Assembly: GCA_963678085.1 (NCBI GenBank)
Contig: OY782680.1
Coordinates: 1,736,001 to 1,800,000, forward strand
Direction of reading: 5' to 3'
Source: Aliishimia sp963678085
GTDB lineage: Bacteria; Pseudomonadota; Alphaproteobacteria; Rhodobacterales; Rhodobacteraceae
DNA: 64,000 nt
The notes beneath the pieces are model-generated. The model ran no database searches. It had not been told where the DNA came from and was given only the letters and a program-made list of their open reading frames with translations. Below are positions 18,109-26,840 of this stretch, one piece after another. The position numbers were made by a program, and so were the translations under genes. Numbering within the stretch: position 1 is the stretch's first letter; each line of letters starts with the position of its first letter.

Positions 18109-19260
18109 TCAAACATCCGGGAAGGTTTCGGGAAGCATGGGCGGAATGGCCGGGTTGCTGGCGATCTCGACATAGCCGCCGCGTCGCGGAGCAGCTTCGA
18201 TACCCAGCATGGTTTCAAGCACATGCTGAGCCAGCTCCCCGTTTGCACGCGGGACGCGGTGTTCACGAACGGCATGGGCCAGATCAAGCAGTCCCAACCC
18301 GCGTGCGTTTTCGTTGAATCCATGGGTGTTGTCGGCCACCAGCCAATCGGCGGGCCGGTCAGTTGGGCGCGGCTGGAATTCCCAGCGGCTGGTCTTGCGC
18401 GTCCGGTACCAGACCGGGCCGTGGAAATCATTGGCCCCATGCACCGGATCCGGGTCGGGGATGCAGATCGTTCCGTCGGTGCCGTAAATCTCGAAGCGCG
18501 GCACCTCGCTGTCCCAGATATCAAAGCTCATGGTCATATTACCGATGGCACCGCTGGCAAACTCGAACATCGAAAGGCTATGCGTGTCGACATCGACCTC
18601 CATCCATTCGCCATTGCGTGGGCCATTTTCGATCTGGCGGCGGTCAAATGTGCGCTGCGCCATGCCTGACACGCGCGTAATCGGCCCCATCAGGAACACC
18701 ATTGCGGTCAAGTAATAAGGGCCAAGGTCCAACAAAGGACCGCCGCCGGTCTGATAGTAGAAATCCGGGTTCGGGTGGTGGCGTTCAACTCCATGGGTCC
18801 CCACATGGGCCATGCAGCCGACAGGGTCGCCAATCACGCCCTGATCCATCAGCTTGCGTACCGTTTGCCAACGTCCGCCTAGGAAGGTATCGGGCGCATT
18901 GCCCACCAAGAGGCCGGTCTCTACCGCCTTGTCCAGCACCCGCTGGCCGTCTTCCAGCGTGGTGGCAAAGGGCTTTTCCGAATAGACATGTTTGCCCGCG
19001 CCCAAGGCCGCCAGACTGACGCCCGCATGCGCCGCCGGAATGGTCAGGTTCAGGATGCAGTCAATATCCGGGGCGGCAATGATGTCATCCGGGGGCATCA
19101 CGCGGCCGATGCCATGTTTTGCCGCCTTGGCGCGGCTTTCTTTCATGTTCAGAGATCCGCAGGCCACCACGTCGAGTGCCGGAAACTTCGCGCAGGTCTG
19201 CAGGTAGATATCGCTGATCCGCCCGGTGCCAATTAGTCCGATACGAAAGGGATTGATCAT
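18109..19260 (-). CDS. Gfo/Idh/MocA-family oxidoreductase
   Basis: 383 residues. 'FRIGLIGTGRISDIYLQ' is the NAD(P)-binding start, 'ILNLTIPAAHAGVSLAAL' and 'HVYSEKPFATT' give the conserved E-K-P motif, and 'LDLGPYYLTAMVFLMGP' is the substrate-domain motif with Asp and Tyr. It overlaps the shikimate dehydrogenase gene by four bases. Divergent in sequence from the other two family members here, so not a recent duplicate. Confidence 0.87.
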   Translation of the reverse strand: MINPFRIGLIGTGRISDIYLQTCAKFPALDVVACGSLNMKESRAKAAKHGIGRVMPPDDIIAAPDIDCILNLTIPAAHAGVSLAALGAGKHVYSEKPFATTLEDGQRVLDKAVETGLLVGNAPDTFLGGRWQTVRKLMDQGVIGDPVGCMAHVGTHGVERHHPNPDFYYQTGGGPLLDLGPYYLTAMVFLMGPITRVSGMAQRTFDRRQIENGPRNGEWMEVDVDTHSLSMFEFASGAIGNMTMSFDIWDSEVPRFEIYGTDGTICIPDPDPVHGANDFHGPVWYRTRKTSRWEFQPRPTDRPADWLVADNTHGFNENARGLGLLDLAHAVREHRVPRANGELAQHVLETMLGIEAAPRRGGYVEIASNPAIPPMLPETFPDV

Positions 19261-20114
19261 GTCACGGCTCCTATCGCGGGCTGCTGGGCGCTTATCGCGT
19301 CAAAATGCCGTTGCATCCGGGTCGGGTCAGGGTCCCGCCCTGTGAATAGGGCAAAGCTGGCAACTGCCTGAAATACCGCCATTCCGGCGCCGGTCATCAC
19401 AGCGCAGCCATGGGCGCCGGCGCGGCGCAGCAATCTTGTGTGCAGCGGGAAATAGACGATGTCCGCAACCCAACAGCGGCTGGACAACAAGGCCGGATCA
19501 AGCGCCATCCCCGGATGGCCCTGCATACCAAGTGGGGTGGCATTGACCACACCGTCCAGATCACGAAGCTCTGGCGCCGTCACATGCCTGACCGCCGTGG
19601 TGGGGCGCAGGGCGCGAATTTTGCGGGCAAGCGCATCGGATTTAGCGGTGTTCGTGTCCAAAATGTCCAGCTTGCGCACCCCTTGATCCACCAGCGCCAG
19701 CGCAACGGCGCTGCCAGCACCGCCGGCTCCCAGTAACAAGACGTTCTCCAAGTCGAAATCGGTCCCGTCACGACGAAGGGCCGATCGGTAACCGATGTAA
19801 TCTGTGTTGTGCCCGATCCGCCGACCGCCCTGAAAGATCACCGTGTTGACCGCCTGGAGGTCACGCGCAGCGCCGGACAGGTCATGCATCATCTCTACAA
19901 CCTGTTCCTTGTAAGGGTGGGTGATGTTGACGCCGGAAAATCCTGCCTCTTCGGCCATGCGTAGCAAATCGGCCAAAGGGCGCCCGCGCCAGCGCTCCGT
20001 GGCCGTGTCGATCCGCGCATAGCTATAGTCGAGCCCCTGTGCGCGGCCTTCGGCCTCGTGCATGGCTGGGGTCAGCGACCCGGCAATTCCCTCTCCGATC
20101 AGACCGGCTTTCAT
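19257..20114 (-). CDS. Shikimate/quinate dehydrogenase family protein
   Basis: 285 residues. 'SLTPAMHEAEG' binds substrate, 'NITHPYKEQV' carries the catalytic Lys and 'HNTDYIGYR' the catalytic Asp. 'LLLGAGGAGSAVA' is the nucleotide-binding glycine motif, and 'LDILDTNTAKSDAL' following the second strand carries an Asp, suggesting NAD rather than NADP. Family members interconvert shikimate (or quinate) with the 3-dehydro form. In this operon, beside a QuiC-type dehydratase, a catabolic role is more likely than aromatic amino acid synthesis. Confidence 0.85.
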   Translation of the reverse strand: MKAGLIGEGIAGSLTPAMHEAEGRAQGLDYSYARIDTATERWRGRPLADLLRMAEEAGFSGVNITHPYKEQVVEMMHDLSGAARDLQAVNTVIFQGGRRIGHNTDYIGYRSALRRDGTDFDLENVLLLGAGGAGSAVALALVDQGVRKLDILDTNTAKSDALARKIRALRPTTAVRHVTAPELRDLDGVVNATPLGMQGHPGMALDPALLSSRCWVADIVYFPLHTRLLRRAGAHGCAVMTGAGMAVFQAVASFALFTGRDPDPTRMQRHFDAISAQQPAIGAVT

Positions 20115-20120
20115 GGTGCG

Positions 20121-21416
20121 CTATCCCTGATATCCAAACATACGAGGCAGCCAAAGGACGATGTCTGGGATAAGGATCATTGCCAGCAGAGCTGCCATCA
20201 GGACAGCCAGAAAGGCCCAGATCTCGCAGATTATCTCTTTCAGCGGGATTCCCGTTACCGCGTTGATAACAAAAAGTAATATCCCGTATGGTGGCGTGAT
20301 TAGGCCAATCATCGAATTGACCACGATCAGCACCCCGAAATGAACAAGGTCAATCCCCAGCGCCTTGCAGGTCGGGATGAAGAGCGGCACGATCACAAGG
20401 ATGATCACCGTTGCATCCAGAATACAGCCCAGTAGTAGAACGAACAGGTTGATCAGGATCAGGAACATCAATGGGCTGACATCGGCGCCTTCCAGCACAA
20501 GTGAAATCGACTGCGGAATATTCTCGCGCACGATCACATAGGTCAGGATCATCGACGCCCCGATCACCAGACCGACAGAGGCGGCAGAGCGTGCCGAGTC
20601 CACAAAGATCTGATAAAGCGTACGTAATTTCAGCGCGCGATAGAGCCCCGCCGCCACGAACAGCGCATAGAGCGCGGCAATGGCGGCGGCTTCGGTCGGT
20701 GTGGTGAAGCCGGAATAGATCCCCGCCAGCAGGATCACCGGCATCAATAGGGCGGGCGTCGCCTTGACCGTGATCGCGGGCAATTGGCGCAGGGGCACGG
20801 GGTCTTCCTGACCAAAATCGCGGCGGTGGGAAATCCAGGTATTCATCCCCATCAGCACCGCTCCCATAACCAACCCTGGAACGATACCGCCCAGAAACAG
20901 CATTCCGATCGAGGCGTTGGACACCAGCGCATAAAGCACCATCGGGATCGAGGGCGGAATGATCGGGCCAATCGTTGCAGTGGCAGCGGTGATCGCAGCG
21001 GCGTATCCTCGGGTGTAGCGGCCGGATTTCACCATCATGTCGATGATGATCTTGCCAATCCCCGCCGCATCCGCCACGGCAGACCCGGACATGCCGGAAA
21101 AGATCAGGCTGGCCACCACGTTCACATGGCCCAACCCGCCCCGGAACCGTCCTACAAGCGCCACGCAGAACTGCAACAGCCGGTCCGAGATCGTGCCCGC
21201 ATTCATGATATTGGCCGACACGATGAAAAGTGGAACCGCCAGCAGCAGGAAGCCATCGAACAGCCGCTGCACCATGGTTTCACCGGCGATGGCCAGATCC
21301 TGCCCTGAGACGCCCAGATAGATGACTACACCCACGATTATGGCATAGGCAACGGGCACGCCAATTGCGGCAGTGCCAAACAGCGCAATCATGCCAAGGA
21401 TCAGCTCAACGCTCAT
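20121..21416 (-). CDS. dctM: TRAP transporter large permease (DctM)
   Basis: 431 residues, about twelve hydrophobic helices, of the DctM family: 'MSGSAVADAAGIGKIII' and 'ATATIGPIIPPSIPMVLYA' are the signature loops, and 'LITPPYGILLFVINA' is the repeat in the second half. It is the sodium-driven channel part of a tripartite ATP-independent periplasmic transporter. The gene overlaps dctQ by four bases; dctP is next upstream. Confidence 0.92.
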   Translation of the reverse strand: MSVELILGMIALFGTAAIGVPVAYAIIVGVVIYLGVSGQDLAIAGETMVQRLFDGFLLLAVPLFIVSANIMNAGTISDRLLQFCVALVGRFRGGLGHVNVVASLIFSGMSGSAVADAAGIGKIIIDMMVKSGRYTRGYAAAITAATATIGPIIPPSIPMVLYALVSNASIGMLFLGGIVPGLVMGAVLMGMNTWISHRRDFGQEDPVPLRQLPAITVKATPALLMPVILLAGIYSGFTTPTEAAAIAALYALFVAAGLYRALKLRTLYQIFVDSARSAASVGLVIGASMILTYVIVRENIPQSISLVLEGADVSPLMFLILINLFVLLLGCILDATVIILVIVPLFIPTCKALGIDLVHFGVLIVVNSMIGLITPPYGILLFVINAVTGIPLKEIICEIWAFLAVLMAALLAMILIPDIVLWLPRMFGYQG

Positions 21417-22021
21417 GCGCCCGCCTCCTCGTCGCTGGTTAATTCATCCAGTAACTGTTCCTGATGGTCCTTGGGGGCGCCGTTTCGGATCACATCCACC
21501 AGCCGCCAGAGGTAACGCAGGATGACCGCGACCATCAGTAGGATATAGGCGGCAAACAACCATTTGATAGCAATCTTGTCGCCAGTGATCGGTATCCGCA
21601 GGGTCTGAATTTTCTTCAGCTCCATCAATCGACTGGCCATGATCGCATCCCAAGTGGGCAAGAAGGACCAAGCCATCGCGCCCAGTACGATAACAGCACC
21701 CGCAATGGCCATCACAAGGCGCATCCTGTCCGGGGCCGCATGGTAGAACACATCAAAGGCCACGTGGTCGCTCTCGCGCACGACGAACGCGCAGCCAAAG
21801 AAGATGATCCATACCCAAAGAAGAGAAATAAGGTTTACCGTCCAGCCGATGGGTTCAAGTCCGGCCATCCAGTCGGCTACGGGAGGGATCGGTATCAGCC
21901 ACGCAATCTTGGCTGCGTAGCGGGTGAAAATCTGCAAAAGAAAGGTAATGAAAATCGCCGCCAAAGCCATGGCGGCGATGAATTCTGCGCCGCGGGTGAT
22001 CCATTTCAGAAGTGATTTCAT
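21413..22021 (-). CDS. dctQ: TRAP transporter small permease (DctQ)
   Basis: 202 residues with four hydrophobic helices. The 'WVIFFGCAFVVRESDHVAFD' type segment ('IIFFGCAFVVRESDHVAFDV' here) is the family signature. It anchors DctM in the inner membrane. Lies between dctP and dctM in the usual order; the last four bases overlap dctM. Confidence 0.9.
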   Translation of the reverse strand: MKSLLKWITRGAEFIAAMALAAIFITFLLQIFTRYAAKIAWLIPIPPVADWMAGLEPIGWTVNLISLLWVWIIFFGCAFVVRESDHVAFDVFYHAAPDRMRLVMAIAGAVIVLGAMAWSFLPTWDAIMASRLMELKKIQTLRIPITGDKIAIKWLFAAYILLMVAVILRYLWRLVDVIRNGAPKDHQEQLLDELTSDEEAGA

Positions 22022-22049
22022 ACTCAGGATCTCCCGCAGTTTTCAGGTC

Positions 22050-23057
22050 TTAGTTGCCGAGGGCGTTGATTTTTTCCAGAACACCTTCGGGCCAGCTGGC
22101 GGCAAATTCGCTGCCGACATACTGAGCCTGCACATGGTCGCGGAACGCCGCAAGATCAGGCGTGTAGATCTCGACCCCGTTGGAACGGATGAAATCAGCC
22201 AGATTGTTTTCCTTTTCCAACTGCTTCAACCGGCCAAAGGCTGCTGCGGCATCAGCGGCACGCTGCACCGTCAGTTGCTGATCTGGGGTCAGGCTGTTCC
22301 AGGTTTCTGCCGAGAAAGCGATGTAATTCAGGTCAACCAGATGAGACGTCAGGGCGATCTGCTTGGTCACCTCATAGAACTTGGCGTCTACAACGGTCGG
22401 CAGCGGGTTGTCTTGACCGTCAACCGCGCCAGTGGACAGGGCAGTGTAAACCTCGGTAAAGGCCATCGGAGTCGGGGCTGCACCCAGCGCCTTGCCCAAG
22501 AACTGCCATGCATCGGTGCCCGGCATCCGCAGGTTCACACCGGCCAGATCGGCTGGGGTCTTCACATCCAGTTCTTCACGCGTCTGGCGCAGGTTCACAT
22601 GGCGACGACCCAGATACATGACACTCAGCAATTTGACACCCAACTCGTCTTCGACCGTTTTCTTGAACGGATCCATCAGCGGGTCATTGAACACGCGCAC
22701 TTGATGGGCCGCGTCCTGATGAACATATCCGGTGGCAAAGATCGAGAATTCCGGGAAGAACTGCGCCAGTTCCTGTGCCGAAGCAATGGACATAGTCAGG
22801 TTGCCACGGGAAATCGCCTCAAGCTCGGTGCCCTGCGCAAACATCGACCCGTTATAGCCGGGCTGGTAGTCGGCAAAGCCTGCTACCATTGGCGCAAACA
22901 CTTCGGCCATCGCGACCGAACGTTGGTCGGTCTCGGACCCGGAAGTCGCCAGAGTAAAGGTCATATCCGCGGCAAAGGTGGGCATTGCCGTGCTGGCCAT
23001 AACCCCTGCGGCAGCAACGGCAGCCATGGCCGCTCGGCGTGTCAGTTTGGTGATCAT
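22050..23057 (-). CDS. dctP: TRAP transporter solute-binding protein (DctP)
   Basis: 335 residues. The N-terminus is an export signal with Arg-Arg ('KLTRRAAMAAVAAAGVM') and a cleavage-like 'PTFAAD' at about residue 30; the twin Arg could indicate Tat export, though the motif is not complete. The mature part has the DctP-type ligand Arg ('GVNLRMPGT') and 'GAVDGQDNPLPTV'. It binds the substrate in the periplasm and delivers it to DctQM. An AGGGAGG-like ribosome site precedes the ATG (GGGAGGAAAAA on the minus strand). Confidence 0.92.
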   Translation of the reverse strand: MITKLTRRAAMAAVAAAGVMASTAMPTFAADMTFTLATSGSETDQRSVAMAEVFAPMVAGFADYQPGYNGSMFAQGTELEAISRGNLTMSIASAQELAQFFPEFSIFATGYVHQDAAHQVRVFNDPLMDPFKKTVEDELGVKLLSVMYLGRRHVNLRQTREELDVKTPADLAGVNLRMPGTDAWQFLGKALGAAPTPMAFTEVYTALSTGAVDGQDNPLPTVVDAKFYEVTKQIALTSHLVDLNYIAFSAETWNSLTPDQQLTVQRAADAAAAFGRLKQLEKENNLADFIRSNGVEIYTPDLAAFRDHVQAQYVGSEFAASWPEGVLEKINALGN

Positions 23058-23125
23058 CTCGTTTTTCCTCCCAAGATGTGATGGCGCGGGTTCTGATTGT
23101 TGCGCCGGGTTCAGTTGATGGTTTT

Positions 23126-24235
23126 CTAATCTGCTTTTGTTCTCATGTCGGCGGCTTCGGCAGTGGTCTGTCCGAGGAGAATTCTATCTCCGCTTTGCGC
23201 GGCGCGTTGAATTGCGTCCACGACGGCAAGGGTTTTCAACCCTTCGCGCCCGGACACCAGTGGTCCCTCTTCCCCCCGTATAACGGCAGCGAAATGATTG
23301 ATCTGGTTGACCAGCGGGTCAGATGCGTCACGGGGCAAGGCGGTGGCCGAGATTGGCGTCCACCAATCCCGTTGTTCCGCGTGGCTCCAAAGCGACAGGT
23401 CCGGCACCGACAGAGATCCGTGGCTGCCCCCGATCATATAGCTGGATTGCGAGGTCGCGGGGTAAACCGGGTATTCCCCCGATGTCATTTCCCAGCTCCA
23501 CGGGGCAACGATGCTATCGGACACGGTGATTGTGCCAATCGCCCCGTTTTCAAACCCTAAAAGGGCGCCCGCCACATCTTCGTTTTCAAACCCCCGTGCT
23601 GATGGGGCGGCCTGGGCCTGCACGCTCACGATCTCACCACAGAGATGGCGGATCAGGTCGATGTCATGCACCAGATTGACCGAGATAGGCCCCGCACCGC
23701 GCTGTTTGCGCCAAGGGGCGACGTCGAAATAATCGTCAGGCTTGTAAAACCAACAGGTCGCATGCGCCGCACGGACATCGCCGATGCGGCCCTCTGCAAT
23801 CATCGCCCGCGCCTTACGGATCAGCGGGTTGTGGCGGCGATGATGTCCAACAAGCACGGGCACACCGGTGCGTTCGGCTGCGTTCACCAAGGTCTCGGCC
23901 GCAGCCAGATCATCAGAGAGCGGCTTTTCAACCAAAACCGGCAAACCCGCTGCAACGCATTCCAGACCTTGCCCTACATGTAGTCGGGTCGGGGTCGACA
24001 GTATAACCCCGTCAAGCGTTTCAGCGGCCAGAAGATCAGCCAGCCGACCATAGCATGGGACACTATTTTGAGCAACGCAATCCGCGCCAGGTTCGACCAC
24101 GGCCACCAATTCGGCACGGGGTGAAAGCCCGACCGCATCGGCATGACGTTTGCCCACCAGACCAAGTCCGGCAATGGCCAGTCGCACTGGTCGTGATGGT
24201 GCAATCTGCCTGTCGGTTGCCGCTATGGCACTCAT
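23126..24235 (-). CDS. Gfo/Idh/MocA-family oxidoreductase
   Basis: 369 residues, first gene of the minus-strand operon. 'RLAIAGLGLVGKRHADAV' is the Rossmann motif, 'VILSTPTRLHVGQGLECV' and 'PVLVEKPLSDDL' give the E-K-P motif, and 'NLVHDIDLIRHLCGEI' carries the catalytic His-Asp pair typical of inositol-dehydrogenase-like members. An inositol or other cyclic polyol is a reasonable substrate guess, and quinate and shikimate are also cyclic polyols, but no assignment is possible from sequence alone. Confidence 0.87.
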   Translation of the reverse strand: MSAIAATDRQIAPSRPVRLAIAGLGLVGKRHADAVGLSPRAELVAVVEPGADCVAQNSVPCYGRLADLLAAETLDGVILSTPTRLHVGQGLECVAAGLPVLVEKPLSDDLAAAETLVNAAERTGVPVLVGHHRRHNPLIRKARAMIAEGRIGDVRAAHATCWFYKPDDYFDVAPWRKQRGAGPISVNLVHDIDLIRHLCGEIVSVQAQAAPSARGFENEDVAGALLGFENGAIGTITVSDSIVAPWSWEMTSGEYPVYPATSQSSYMIGGSHGSLSVPDLSLWSHAEQRDWWTPISATALPRDASDPLVNQINHFAAVIRGEEGPLVSGREGLKTLAVVDAIQRAAQSGDRILLGQTTAEAADMRTKAD

Positions 24236-24308
24236 TCATGGTCTCCCTGAAACGTGGAATCATCACGCTGTTTTCGGGACGCTAGCTAAATTAGCAGAGT
24301 AAAGCAAT

Positions 24309-24321
24309 AATATCTGATATT
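24309..24321. promoter_or_regulatory. Possible GntR operator in the divergent promoter region
   Basis: A 13-bp perfect palindrome (AATATCTGATATT) sits in the AT-rich 172-bp gap between the catabolic operon and its divergent GntR gene. A related half (GATATCTGC) recurs at 24356-24364. The position suits autoregulation and control of the operon, but no binding site for this regulator is known to me. Confidence 0.35.
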
Positions 24322-24342
24322 TCTTAAATGCACATATATTTG

Positions 24343-24370
24343 TTGACTGTTGAGAGATATCTGCTAGAAT
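24343..24370 (+). promoter_or_regulatory. Candidate sigma-70 promoter for the GntR gene
   Basis: TTGACT (24343-24348) and TAGAAT (24365-24370) are 16 bases apart. Because the -10 box covers the upstream ATG at 24369, it argues that translation starts at the downstream ATG (24408). Confidence 0.5.
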
Positions 24371-24407
24371 GATAGCCAAGCCATGCCGCAACTACCCGAC
24401 GACCCAC

Positions 24408-25079
24408 ATGACCAAGCAGCCCAGCACCGTCGGCTTTTCGACCTATGAGCGCATCAAGCACGACATCATCTTTGGAGAACTGGCTCCTGGGACAAAGCTC
24501 AAGCTCGAAGCCCTGAGAACCCGTTATGCTGCGGGGGTGTCGACATTGCGCGAAACCCTGAACCGACTTGCCAGTGACGGGTTCGTCGCCGCCGAAGAAC
24601 AGCGCGGTTTTTTCGTGACCCCGGTATCGCGCGAGGATCTGATCGAAATCGCCAACCTGCGCGTCCTGCTGGAATGCCATGCGCTGCGTGAGTCCGTAGA
24701 AAACGGTGACGCTGATTGGGAGGGCAATGTTGTTGCCGCCCATCACAAGCTTCATTTGATGGAAAAGCGGATGCTCAGCGGGGATGAATCTGAAAAGGAA
24801 ACTTGGAAACGTTGCGATTGGGAATTTCACCTTGCCCTGATCCAGGCGTGCAATTCACGCAACCTGTTGGGCCTGCACTCGACCCTCTATGATAAGTACC
24901 TTCGTTATCAGATGCTGGTGTTGACCTATCGCGGGGCCGTTGCTGTCGTGGAACATAAAGAGATTTTTGACGCGGCCCTCGCACGTGATACCGCAACTGC
25001 AACGCGCGCTCTTGAGCGACATATCCTGAATGGGTTGGAGCACACACTTGAGGCTCTGGACAAATCTGCGAATCCGTAG
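24408..25079 (+). CDS. GntR-family transcriptional regulator (FCD domain)
   Basis: 223 residues. An N-terminal winged helix-turn-helix ('TYERIKHDIIFGELAPGTKL', 'GVSTLRETLNRLASDGFV') is followed by the all-helical FCD ligand domain from about residue 80, with 'DWEFHLALIQAC' giving the conserved Asp and His metal ligands and 'HKEIFDAALARD' the third His. It is divergent from the catabolic operon and is the obvious candidate regulator, probably released by a pathway acid. An ATG at 24369 is in frame but overlaps the likely -10 box. Confidence 0.86.
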   Translation: MTKQPSTVGFSTYERIKHDIIFGELAPGTKLKLEALRTRYAAGVSTLRETLNRLASDGFVAAEEQRGFFVTPVSREDLIEIANLRVLLECHALRESVENGDADWEGNVVAAHHKLHLMEKRMLSGDESEKETWKRCDWEFHLALIQACNSRNLLGLHSTLYDKYLRYQMLVLTYRGAVAVVEHKEIFDAALARDTATATRALERHILNGLEHTLEALDKSANP

Positions 25080-25437
25080 CCGAGACAAGCCCAGGCGCAA
25101 GTGGGTCAGCCTTGATTAGTCTAGGGTATTGCCACCATTGAGCGTTAGGTCGGATAACGGCCACGGCCAGACATGAGGCGAAGGTTCACAAAGTCCCGCA
25201 AATTGTGAGTACGACCATCTTCAAATTTCGCGGTGCAGCGAACGGCCGGTTTGATGTGCCGCACTGCAGTATCGTGAGGTATTGATAGGTGTCTTCTTTG
25301 GGCCGTCCGTGAATATGTTGTTGCACGCGTTTCGCGAGTATGCTGCAATCGATCTAATGGCCGCACCGTGCCCATAGTGACGGATGCTGCAATGTGTGCA
25401 AAGGTCTGCTTCGGAACAAATCGCAAGGAGGGGCAAC
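25080..25437. other. Intergenic gap without recognised feature
   Basis: 358 bases between the GntR gene and the ProC-like gene. No coding pattern, RNA gene or strong hairpin was recognised. A clear ribosome site (AAGGAGG) is at its right end. Confidence 0.5.
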
Positions 25438-26160
25438 ATGCGAATTGGCGTGATCGGGTGCGGAACGATTGCTCGTGCAGCGGTGGAAGGCATCGTGCAC
25501 GATGGGCATGAAATCACCGTTTCCGAGCGCAGCGCTCATCATTCCTCTTCTCTGGCTGAAGCCTATGAAAACGTTCACATTGCGGACAACCAAGGGGTAG
25601 TCGATGCCAGCGACATTCTGTTTCTGAGTTTGATGGCCGAAAATGCGCCTGACGTTCTGGGCCCTTTGGAATTTCAAGAAGGGCAAGTCGCTATCACGTT
25701 CATGGCTGGTGCGTCGCTTGAAGAGGCAGACGCCTTGGTCCGACCGGCGCGTGCGACTGCAATAATGATGCCCTTTCCTGGTATTGCACAGGGCGGCACG
25801 CCCATCATGATGTCCGGGGACGTCAAAATCGTCACAGATATTTTCGGTACTCGGAACAGCATCTTTCCAGTACGGGACGCCGATGAAATGGCTGCTTACC
25901 TTGGCGCGCAGGCTGTTCTATCTCCTGTTGCGCGCATGGTCGGCGATGCTGCGGATTGGCTTGGAGATCGCGTTTCTGACAAAAATCAGGGCGAAGCCTT
26001 TCTCAGAGAGCTGGTGGCATCGAACCTATCGGTAACTGCTTGTGAACCCCTGATTGAGGCGCTCAACACTCCGGGCGGATACAACCAGAGGCTACGACTT
26101 CATATGGAAGCTCACGGGATGACCATTGCGCTCAAGAACGGCCTCAGCAAAATGGCTTAG
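25438..26160 (+). CDS. Pyrroline-5-carboxylate reductase-like NAD(P)-binding protein
   Basis: 240 residues. 'MRIGVIGCGTIARAAVEGI' is the nucleotide-binding start, and the following 'ADILFLSLMAENAPDVLG' type segment and 'MPFPGIAQGGTPIMM' resemble ProC, whose corresponding region is 'MPNTPA'. The changed motif and the divergent C-terminus suggest a paralogue, not housekeeping ProC. Start at ATG 25438 with AAGGAGG eight bases upstream. Function unknown; its link to the catabolic cluster is only by position. Confidence 0.7.
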   Translation: MRIGVIGCGTIARAAVEGIVHDGHEITVSERSAHHSSSLAEAYENVHIADNQGVVDASDILFLSLMAENAPDVLGPLEFQEGQVAITFMAGASLEEADALVRPARATAIMMPFPGIAQGGTPIMMSGDVKIVTDIFGTRNSIFPVRDADEMAAYLGAQAVLSPVARMVGDAADWLGDRVSDKNQGEAFLRELVASNLSVTACEPLIEALNTPGGYNQRLRLHMEAHGMTIALKNGLSKMA

Positions 26161-26232
26161 TCTGAAACTGATAACGGTTTGAGTTGCTTTTTGTTCTCAC
26201 GATGAAAGTTGAAACTTAGCTTATTCAGTGAA

Positions 26233-26303
26233 TTACAAAAGCAGAAGTTCACATCTTCTAGTCCAGTGCTTCAGCCCTTTTGTAATCGAAAAGACTGGAC
26301 TAG
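26233..26303. repeat. Nested inverted repeats
   Basis: Two interleaved perfect inverted repeats: TTACAAAAG (26233-26241) with CTTTTGTAA (26277-26285), and CTAGTCCAGT (26258-26267) with ACTGGACTAG (26294-26303). They cannot both pair at once. Located 70-140 bases after the ProC-like stop. Confidence 0.6.
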
Positions 26304-26387
26304 CCTTTTAATTATGCATCAACTTTCCTCCCAAATTTAGTGTCAATTTGGTCGGCTCGATGCGCTAGCGGGATGGCCGAACCCAGC

Positions 26388-26840
26388 TCAGCATTGCGGT
26401 TCGATCAGCCATTCCTTTTCAGCAATCCTTTTGTCTTGCCAGTCTGCCGAGAATCTTATTTTGATTGCCCATTCTGCCGCAGTTTTGCGGCTTTCGAGTG
26501 TGGTCGAAACAGTGGCCGTTCCATCGGGACGGTTGAAGTGCATTTCATGGGAGACTTGAGTTGTCTGTACCAGGTGATTCTGGGTTTCCAGGCGGTGTTC
26601 CATGCGCGTTTCGAAGGCGAATGTGGTTTCTGTCTCGGTATAGTGGACCGCCGTCAGAGGCTGGTGCCAGCCCATCGCTTTTGAAACGTCGTCCTCCGTT
26701 TGCCAGCGTTGCAGTGGCAGGGCCTCCAATATTTGATGCGATTTTTCAGGGGGCAGATCCACCGCTGTTGGCAGCGAGTTTGCCAATGGTATCGGCGCGT
26801 TTGCGAGGCACGGCAGGACCAGGTTTCCAGCGTCCAGAGT
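26388..26840 (-). pseudogene. 3' remnant of an unrecognised gene cut by IS5-family insertion
   Basis: An open frame of about 150 codons ends at 26388 and loses its own N-terminus exactly where the IS5-family element begins. Codon use and the lack of stops suggest a former gene. The C-terminal part ('PDGTATVSTTLESRKT', 'IRFSADWQDKRIAEKEW') faintly resembles the beta-sandwich end of CocE/NonD-type hydrolases, but I do not consider that a reliable assignment. Confidence 0.5.

Noticed and set aside
21924..23081. 385-codon plus-strand open frame opposite dctP/dctQ
   Set aside because: It is the complement of DctP and DctQ, which have clear families, a signal peptide and operon structure.
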